Shown here piece by piece: positions 59,321 to 64,000 of a stretch of DNA of 64,000 nt (within the stretch, counting starts at the first letter, position 1; each line of letters opens with the position of its first letter). Position numbers and translations under genes: made by a program. The DNA comes from Domibacillus indicus (GTDB lineage Bacteria > Bacillota > Bacilli > Bacillales > Domibacillaceae): assembly GCF_000970685.1 (NCBI RefSeq), contig NZ_LAJB01000007.1, forward strand, positions 372,001 through 436,000. The letters run 5' to 3'. The notes below the pieces were generated by a model. The model saw only the letters and a list, made by a program, of their open reading frames with translations. It had not been told where the DNA came from and did not search any database.

Positions 59321-60301
59321 TCAGTTCAGCTTATCCATTTCTGCTTGAATCTGCTGCCTCTCTTTTTCTGTGTACATAGGACCGAGCGGTGTAAGTGAAA
59401 ACAAACCGTCCTTATTCGTGAGCATTGCCATACCGCCAGGCATTCCTTTTTCACTAAAGTAATCCTTCATTATGGCTTCGTAAACTTTCGGTATATCGTT
59501 AACAACACTCGTCAAAACAACTTCTTTTCCCAGATACGATTGATTATCCATATAACCGATCACGTAAACTCCCCGCTTCGCCGCATAATTAATAACAGCC
59601 CGGTTAAACCCATTTCCTCTGGAATAAAGAACATCAACTCCATTATCGATCATTTCTTTGGCAGCCTGGACAGCCTTCGTTTCATCTTCCCAATCGCCCG
59701 TTACTTCATAATAAAATTCTGCTTCTGGCGCAAACTTATCAAGTCCTTCTTCAAATCCCGGATGAAACAGCCGGTCTTCTACCGGATCAATTAAACCGAT
59801 TTTATTCGTTTTTGTTTTCATAGAAGCAGCCAGAGCGGCAATCCGCTCAAATTCAACAGCGTTCTGCTTATATATATAAGACGTATGGTTGGCTTTTTTT
59901 GCTTTCCCATGCAAATTCGCAAACTGCACATCCGGATAAACGGCGGCAGCCCTATCAAAAGAGCCCGCGTATTCCCGTCCATGTCCAATAATGACTTTTG
60001 CTCCTTCATGCACTGCCCGGTCAATACTTTTTCTCATTTGCGCTTCGGAATGTATGTTACTCACCAGCTCCGCTTCAACCGGAAACTGGTCCTCTATTTG
60101 AAGCATGCCTTTGTAAGCGAGGCTGCTCCAGCTCTGATCTTCCGGTGCATCAGACGTTAAAATACAAACCTTTATTCTGGCTTCTTCTTGAACAGCCGCT
60201 TCTTTGTTTACAATTTCTTCTGCTTTTAAGCTGATCAAGAAAATGATAGCAGCGGCTGCGGCAAAAGCTCCTGCTAAAATAACCTTTCCCCGTTTGAACA
60301 T
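59321..60301 (-). CDS. BMP/Med-family binding protein, helix-anchored
   Basis: 326 residues of the BMP (PnrA-like) periplasmic-binding fold, closest to B. subtilis Med by memory: SLAYKGMLQIEDQFP, GAKVIIGHGREYAGSFDRA, KIGLIDPVEDRLFHPGFEEG, NGVDVLYSRGNGFNRAVIN and GYMDNQSYLGKEVVLTSVVN. An N-terminal helix (about 7-25) has no Cys, so it is an anchor, not a lipobox. No ABC permease genes are nearby, which argues for a sensory role with the kinase encoded next in the operon. Start ATG with GGGGGTG. Confidence 0.88.
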   Translation of the reverse strand: MFKRGKVILAGAFAAAAAIIFLISLKAEEIVNKEAAVQEEARIKVCILTSDAPEDQSWSSLAYKGMLQIEDQFPVEAELVSNIHSEAQMRKSIDRAVHEGAKVIIGHGREYAGSFDRAAAVYPDVQFANLHGKAKKANHTSYIYKQNAVEFERIAALAASMKTKTNKIGLIDPVEDRLFHPGFEEGLDKFAPEAEFYYEVTGDWEDETKAVQAAKEMIDNGVDVLYSRGNGFNRAVINYAAKRGVYVIGYMDNQSYLGKEVVLTSVVNDIPKVYEAIMKDYFSEKGMPGGMAMLTNKDGLFSLTPLGPMYTEKERQQIQAEMDKLN

Positions 60302-60426
60302 TTGGCACCTAACACCCCCTGACCGGTTTGATAACGAAAAGTATTATACTTTGATAGTAAATCATGCGCCCGCAAAAATCGACATTTTTCTTTCTGTAAT
60401 GCGTTTCTTCTTAAAACTCCTTTACA

Positions 60427-60459
60427 TAAAAAAAAGACGCCGCCCTGGCGTCTTTTTTG
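60427..60459. terminator. Terminator of the HesB-like gene
   Basis: AAAAAAGACGCC pairs with GGCGTCTTTTTT around GCCCT; symmetrical A and T runs. Confidence 0.92.
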
Positions 60460-60460
60460 C

Positions 60461-60763
60461 TTAATGATGATGCTGGCCGCCCTTTGACGAGTTTGTCACG
60501 ACGAACCCTTCCTCTGGCACAAAAAAGTATTGAACAAAGATGCCATCCAAAAATTCTTCCCGGCTGTCAAGTATGATGTCGATGTCCTTATCTGTGTGAA
60601 TAACTACATCATGCTCTTTTGGCGTATCCAGTGAAATAGCATAATGAGCATGGTTACCATGATGCTCTGTTACTTCCACACGGATCATTTTTCCTTCTGC
60701 TTCGGGTGTATCAAGCATTTTCTTTAATGCTTTTGCCGCTTTTTGATTTACTTTGCACTTCAT
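60461..60763 (-). CDS. HesB/YneR-family iron-sulfur-related protein
   Basis: 100 residues of the HesB/IscA-like fold (KAAKALKKMLDTPEAEGKMIRV, in pieces; DIILDSREEFLDGIFVQYFF). The three Cys residues of true IscA carriers are missing; only Cys3 is present. It therefore belongs to the YneR-type branch, whose role is unclear. The C-terminus ends in GGQHHH. Start ATG 60763 with AAGGAGAG; the Met at 60784 lies on the ribosome binding site side. Confidence 0.87.
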   Translation of the reverse strand: MKCKVNQKAAKALKKMLDTPEAEGKMIRVEVTEHHGNHAHYAISLDTPKEHDVVIHTDKDIDIILDSREEFLDGIFVQYFFVPEEGFVVTNSSKGGQHHH

Positions 60764-61074
60764 TTTGTTCTCTCCTTTTTCCATTTCATAACAGGATGTT
60801 TCTTTCAGTGTAGCGGTTTATGGATGAAAATGCGAAAGTCCTGCCCTTCGCTGCTTGTTTTCTTAACTATTTCCCAGCTGCCGCTTAGCCAAATTGCTCT
60901 CTCACAAGGAAATCGGGATTCGAATAAAATAAAGCAGCGCCTCTTTCCCTGCTCGTTAAGCCTTTCCGATTTAAATTGTCTTTCATTCACTGAAAAGAAA
61001 GGAAGATACTTTGTTTCAACAGCAGGACAGCGGCCATCAAAACAGCCTGGATAAGCAGGTAAAGGAGGAGAAAT
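60764..61074. other. Intergenic region without a supported gene
   Basis: 311 bp between the divergent HesB-like and peptidase C26 genes. Both strands are open for about 100 codons. The best candidate (minus strand, GTG near 60990 to 60805, about 61 codons) has pyrimidine-rich sequence in place of a ribosome binding site, so I do not call it. No clear operator or terminator seen. Confidence 0.5.
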
Positions 61075-61794
61075 ATGAAAAAGGCTCCTGTTATCGGCAT
61101 TACAAGTTCGTATGTCCGCCAAACCCTCAATTCAGAAGGAGTATATATTCATCACGACTATCACCGTGCGGTATTTAAGGCTGGAGGCATTCCCATTATT
61201 CTGCCGGCTGCTCCTTCAAATTTTATTCCTGATTATCTTGAAATGTGCGACGGCTTTATTTTAAGCGGAGGAGAAGATGTTGACCCGCTTTACTACGGCC
61301 AGCATGCTCACGAAAAATTAGGTTCTGTTTTTGCGGAACGGGATAAATTTGAACTCGAGCTGACCGATTTAGTATTAAAGCAAAACAAACCGGTCTTTGC
61401 CATCTGCCGCGGCCTGCAGGTGATCAATGTTGCACTCGGCGGCACATTGTGGCAGGATATTCCAAGTCAAGTAAACAGCCGCATTCAGCATTCCCAGACG
61501 ATCCACCGATCGACTCCTACCCACCCGGTCACCTTCACCAGCCATTCAAAGCTGGCAAAAATCATTCAAAACACCACTTTACATGTAAACAGCCTGCATC
61601 ACCAGGCAATTGACAAGCTCGGTAAAGGGCTTAAAGCTGTCGGCTACAGTCCTGATCATTTGATTGAAGCGGCAGAGATGGACGGGGATGTGTTTGTCAT
61701 TGGTGTACAATGGCACCCCGAATCAATGGTTCCGGGAAGCATCGAGATGGCCAGGCTCTTTTCTTATTTTATTCAGTGCGCTTCTATTTCTTAA
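61075..61794 (+). CDS. Gamma-glutamyl-gamma-aminobutyrate hydrolase family (peptidase C26)
   Basis: 239-residue class I glutamine amidotransferase-like hydrolase, PuuD type. FILSGGEDVDPLYYG is the substrate-side block, nucleophile Cys111 lies in AICRGLQVINVALGG, and the His-Glu pair in VQWHPESM. PuuD frees GABA from gamma-Glu-GABA in putrescine breakdown, but many Bacillaceae members act on other gamma-glutamyl compounds. No putrescine genes adjoin. Start ATG 61075 with AAAGGAGGAG. Confidence 0.92.
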   Translation: MKKAPVIGITSSYVRQTLNSEGVYIHHDYHRAVFKAGGIPIILPAAPSNFIPDYLEMCDGFILSGGEDVDPLYYGQHAHEKLGSVFAERDKFELELTDLVLKQNKPVFAICRGLQVINVALGGTLWQDIPSQVNSRIQHSQTIHRSTPTHPVTFTSHSKLAKIIQNTTLHVNSLHHQAIDKLGKGLKAVGYSPDHLIEAAEMDGDVFVIGVQWHPESMVPGSIEMARLFSYFIQCASIS

Positions 61795-61856
61795 AAAGAA
61801 AGCGGCCTCTGCTCTCATACCACCCTGCGCTCGGATAAAAATCCGGGCGTTTCCAA

Positions 61857-62729
61857 TCAGCCTGCTGTGGCCTTTGCTGATTCCTTTTTTACATTAAACA
61901 GTACATCCGGAAAATTGGTAAACATACCAGTCACTCCCCAGTCAATCAGCGTCTTCATCGTTTCTTTATCATTTACTGTGTACGGATGGATTTCAAGCCC
62001 GCTGGCCGTTACTTTCTCCACGTACTCTTTACTTAAAAAGGCGTAATTTGGTCCGATGCCAATCGCATATTTCTTTATTGCTTTGATTTCTTCCTCTGTG
62101 ATAACTGCCTCAGATGTATATAAAAACAATTGAACAAGCTTAATCGAATGATCAAGTTCATGGATTTTGAGTAGACTTTCCGCACTGAACGACTGTATAA
62201 GGAGAGTATTTTTGTTAATTCCGTATTTATTTATAAGGTAGAGAAGCTCGTTTTCCATTTCCGGATAAACCTGCGGGGATTTTGTTTCAATATAATAATT
62301 TGCATTTGGCCCGAAGTACTGGAAGATCTCTTCGAGTGTTGGAACCGTAGCTCCTTCGTAGGCCCGTTTCCTGTTTTGGGGATATTTTTTATTAAACCAG
62401 CTTCCTGCATCAAGCTGCTTAATTTCAGCTAATGTATAATTCTTTACAAACCCTTTTCCATTAGTGGTCCGGTCAAGCGTTTCATCGTGCATGGCAACCA
62501 GCTGCTTGTCTTTGGTCATTTGCAAATCAATTTCAATATAGTCTCCGTTTAGCTTTTCGCCCATTTCATAGGAAATGAGGGTATGTTCAGGAGCATAGCC
62601 TGAAGCGCCGCGGTGCGACACATTTAAAAGCTCTTTATGCTTTTCGCCTGCCATGGCTTTGTTGCTGCCTAAAGCCAGCGTAATACTAATTATAAAAGCA
62701 AAAAACCTTGATCTCCATTTTTTCTTCAC
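61857..62729 (-). CDS. glpQ: Secreted glycerophosphodiester phosphodiesterase
   Basis: 290 residues: signal peptide (about 1-27, ending AMA) and a GDPD TIM barrel. SHRGASGYAPEHT with His39 and Arg40, DYIEIDLQMTKDKQLVAMHDE with the metal-binding Glu and the second catalytic His, and YIETKSP are the catalytic loops. It hydrolyses glycerophosphodiesters and, as GlpQ does in B. subtilis, may trim wall teichoic acid. Start GTG 62729 with GGAG 9 nt upstream, which gives a proper signal peptide. The frame stays open to 62933 but without a ribosome binding site. Confidence 0.9.
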   Translation of the reverse strand: MKKKWRSRFFAFIISITLALGSNKAMAGEKHKELLNVSHRGASGYAPEHTLISYEMGEKLNGDYIEIDLQMTKDKQLVAMHDETLDRTTNGKGFVKNYTLAEIKQLDAGSWFNKKYPQNRKRAYEGATVPTLEEIFQYFGPNANYYIETKSPQVYPEMENELLYLINKYGINKNTLLIQSFSAESLLKIHELDHSIKLVQLFLYTSEAVITEEEIKAIKKYAIGIGPNYAFLSKEYVEKVTASGLEIHPYTVNDKETMKTLIDWGVTGMFTNFPDVLFNVKKESAKATAG

Positions 62730-63030
62730 TCTCCCCAGCTCCGATCCGGTAATCAGTTCCTCTTTTCCTTTATCAGCCGCCTCTCGTTTCCCATCAAAGG
62801 CAGCAATACATAGGAAAAAAGCGCTTACCAAGATAATCAGTTGCAGCCAAAAACAGCATATCCGCCCGATAGGAAGCCCTGCAGATAAAAATATATTGTT
62901 TGTAGCTTTGCCTGAAACCTCAGAACAATACATCCATCATTTACACAAAAAATGAACTGATAATTCCTGTTTTCTATCTCATACTAACTGGGCGGAAACG
63001 CATAATTGAGCCCCAATGGGAGGGAGAGCA
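62730..63030. other. Intergenic region between glpQ and sspK
   Basis: 301 bp. The glpQ frame extends upstream for 68 codons, including a hydrophobic stretch, but with no start signal. No strong palindrome or promoter was identified. Confidence 0.45.
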
Positions 63031-63186
63031 TTGAGAAACAAAGCAAAAGATTTCCCTATTACAACCATGAAAGGCGAAGCTGGAAAAGCCCGAGCAAAAG
63101 CAGCTTATGCATCCAAACGCGCAAATGGCACTATTAATACTCATCCGCAGGAACGAATGAGAGCATCGACAGACCGGACGGATTAA
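63031..63186 (+). CDS. sspK: Small acid-soluble spore protein K
   Basis: 51 residues that match Ssp[11 protein letters not shown] at the start and [20 protein letters not shown] as the family core. Minor spore protein made in the forespore. Start TTG 63031 with GGGAGGGAG. It opens a run of small spore-related genes (58-residue gene, sspH). Confidence 0.92.
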   Translation: MRNKAKDFPITTMKGEAGKARAKAAYASKRANGTINTHPQERMRASTDRTD

Positions 63187-63203
63187 CGAAGGGAGCGGAC
63201 AAA

Positions 63204-63380
63204 ATGGGAAAAGATGAACATAAAGCAGGCAGCAACGGCGAACGGGTTCTTTCACAAACTCCGAAAAACCTGCGAATAGCAGCACACAGTGTAAACGAAG
63301 AATATGCCCGGGAACTGGCAGAATTGAGCAGTCTGCGTCAGAAAAGGCTCAATAAAAACCAGAAAGCGAAAAACAAGTAA
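63204..63380 (+). CDS. Small spore-associated-type protein (58 aa)
   Basis: ATG 63204 has GGGAG upstream, 17 nt after the sspK stop. The product (MGKDEHKAGSNGERVLSQTP...; basic C-terminal end) is short, hydrophilic and Lys-rich. The segment VLSQTPKNLR and EEYARELAEL vaguely recalls YfhD, which lies near sspK in B. subtilis. A spore role is inferred from the neighbours. Confidence 0.78.
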   Translation: MGKDEHKAGSNGERVLSQTPKNLRIAAHSVNEEYARELAELSSLRQKRLNKNQKAKNK

Positions 63381-63406
63381 TTTTACCACTTTTCGGAGGT
63401 GATCTC

Positions 63407-63595
63407 ATGGACGTTCAGCGTGCAAAACAAATTGTTTCCACTCCTTCTTCGGATATAGAAGTTCAATTTAACGGCGTATCTGTCTGGATTGACCGCATAC
63501 ACGAGGACGAGAAAACAGCAACCGTTCATTTGCGGGGCCCCGGCGAAGAACGGACACAGGTTGGCATTGAAGATTTAAAAGAAATTATGCATTAA
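63407..63595 (+). CDS. sspH: H-type small acid-soluble spore protein
   Basis: 62 residues of the SspH family (MDVQRAKQIV; VQFNGVSVWIDRI; LKEIMH end), made in the forespore. Start ATG 63407 with CGGAGGTGAT. Third gene of the spore-gene run. Repeat copy C follows 5 nt after the stop. Confidence 0.93.
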   Translation: MDVQRAKQIVSTPSSDIEVQFNGVSVWIDRIHEDEKTATVHLRGPGEERTQVGIEDLKEIMH

Positions 63596-63600
63596 GTAAA

Positions 63601-63716
63601 AGGCTGTTGACAAACGCTTCCTTTCGGCGTCACTTGCCGGAAGAACAGGCGTTTTCAATCAGCCTTCCTTCTAACTTGGTCTACACTCTGGGCTGTCCTT
63701 TCTGGAAAGGGCAGCC
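63601..63716. repeat. Terminator-associated repeat element, copy C
   Basis: 90-bp core (63601-63690) beginning AGGCTGTTGACAAACGCTTC, with the inverted counterpart GCGTTTTCAATCAGCCT at 63650-63666 and the end GGTCTACACTCTG. It is followed by a different hairpin, GGCTGTCCTTT pairing with AAAGGGCAGCC (63691-63716), which lies right behind the stop of the ABC-F gene. Only one flanking hairpin is present in this copy. The inner part is shorter than in copy B. Confidence 0.82.
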
Positions 63717-63721
63717 TTCTT

Positions 63722-64000
63722 TCACTTCGTTAGGGCTTGCTTTTTCCGCAGAAGCCGTTTCAATTCTTGTTCGAGTTCATCCGCTGGTTCCAGGCTTAAT
63801 CTGCTGACTACTTCGGCAATCTTTGTTTCAAGCAAAAGCAGCTTTTCTGCTTTTTCATTATGGGAAGGAAGAATCTTTTTCTCTTTATATTCATGTAAAG
63901 TGCCGGTAAACGCAGCCAGCTTTCCATCTTCAATAGCCAGTACGTTTGTTGCAATTCTTTCAGCAAAACGCCTATCATGCGACGTAAACAGAACTGTTCC
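63722..64000 (-). CDS. ABC-F family ATPase, C-terminal part (5' end beyond window)
   Basis: The last 92 residues of an ABC-F protein. LFTSHDRRFAERIATNVLAIEDGKL is the H-loop and following strand of the second ATPase domain. After it come the FTGTLHEYKEKK segment and a charged coiled C-terminal extension (LLLLETKIAEVVSRLSLEPADELEQELKRLLRKK, in pieces). ABC-F proteins act on the ribosome, and several Firmicute members (Vga, Lsa, VmlR types) protect it from antibiotics. The subgroup cannot be decided from this fragment. Confidence 0.9.
   Translation of the reverse strand, partial: GTVLFTSHDRRFAERIATNVLAIEDGKLAAFTGTLHEYKEKKILPSHNEKAEKLLLLETKIAEVVSRLSLEPADELEQELKRLLRKKQALTK

Noticed and set aside
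60805..61122. Minus-strand frame of about 105 codons upstream of the peptidase C26 gene
   Set aside because: It overlaps the peptidase gene start. Its only plausible internal start lacks a ribosome binding site.
62730..62933. 68-codon upstream extension of glpQ with a hydrophobic stretch
   Set aside because: No ribosome binding site at its Met, and it would bury the signal peptide that follows GTG 62729.
1..64000. tRNA, rRNA, CRISPR, prophage or full insertion sequence
   Set aside because: Looked for cloverleaf ends, regular spaced repeats, integrase or transposase frames and found none; only the short repeat family described above suggests mobility.

Overview
The window comes from a spore-forming member of the Bacillaceae with moderate GC. 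Spore and sporulation genes (sspK, sspH, a Spo0E-like phosphatase), the des-desK-desR set, ydjO, an ohrA-gpx-ohrR locus, strong AGGAGG ribosome binding sites and frequent TTG/GTG starts all fit. The cobalamin operon has the gene order known from Bacillus (Priestia) megaterium. The genus cannot be fixed from sequence alone; a Domibacillus-like or other Bacillaceae genome is plausible. No rRNA, tRNA, CRISPR array, prophage or transposase gene was seen.

Layout. 0-5 kb: ppiB, a short FtsH-type protease and a polar amino acid ABC transporter. 5-7.6 kb: a gene of unknown function under a Fur box, convergent with an encapsulin iron-storage operon (IMEF cargo, shell protein, [2Fe-2S] ferredoxin; both cargoes carry a TVGSLI loading peptide). 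7.6-12 kb: nicotinate phosphoribosyltransferase, a CNNM/CBS membrane protein and a polysaccharide deacetylase. 12-22.8 kb: an anaerobic-type corrin-ring operon, cbiW-H60-X-J-C-D-ET-L-F-G-A, behind a cobalamin riboswitch with its own terminator. 23-26.2 kb: an OmpR-type two-component system with two PepSY proteins. 26.2-31.4 kb: TetR/MFS efflux pair, a frame-scrambled DinB protein, a lone lysine/ornithine N-hydroxylase and a CAP-domain protein. 31.6-35.6 kb: amidase-domain protein, a candidate ~270-nt structured RNA, IclR regulator and malate synthase G. 35.7-45 kb: small genes (ydjO, Spo0E-like, GIY-YIG, ppnP), a transglutaminase gene fragment, asparagine synthase, the organic peroxide operon, TerD and an SGNH hydrolase. 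45-53.4 kb: PrsA-like foldase, small alarmone synthetase, desR-desK-des and an SLH-anchored 5'-nucleotidase. 53.5-64 kb: methyltransferase, exonuclease-BRCT protein, a TetR gene that looks leaderless with a divergent membrane protein, a sensor kinase paired with a Med-like binding protein, HesB-like protein, peptidase C26, glpQ, spore proteins and the end of an ABC-F gene.

The strongest candidates for something new are: (1) a family of short mobile-looking repeats (three copies near 22.95, 53.6 and 63.65 kb) that sit at terminator hairpins and in two cases are flanked by a duplicated copy of that hairpin; (2) an unannotated RNA at about 32.14-32.41 kb with a near-consensus promoter and a strong terminator; (3) the Fur-box gene beside the encapsulin operon; (4) small proteins of 31, 35, 46 and 58 residues with good ribosome binding sites; (5) the adjacent Med-like protein and orphan sporulation-type kinase.
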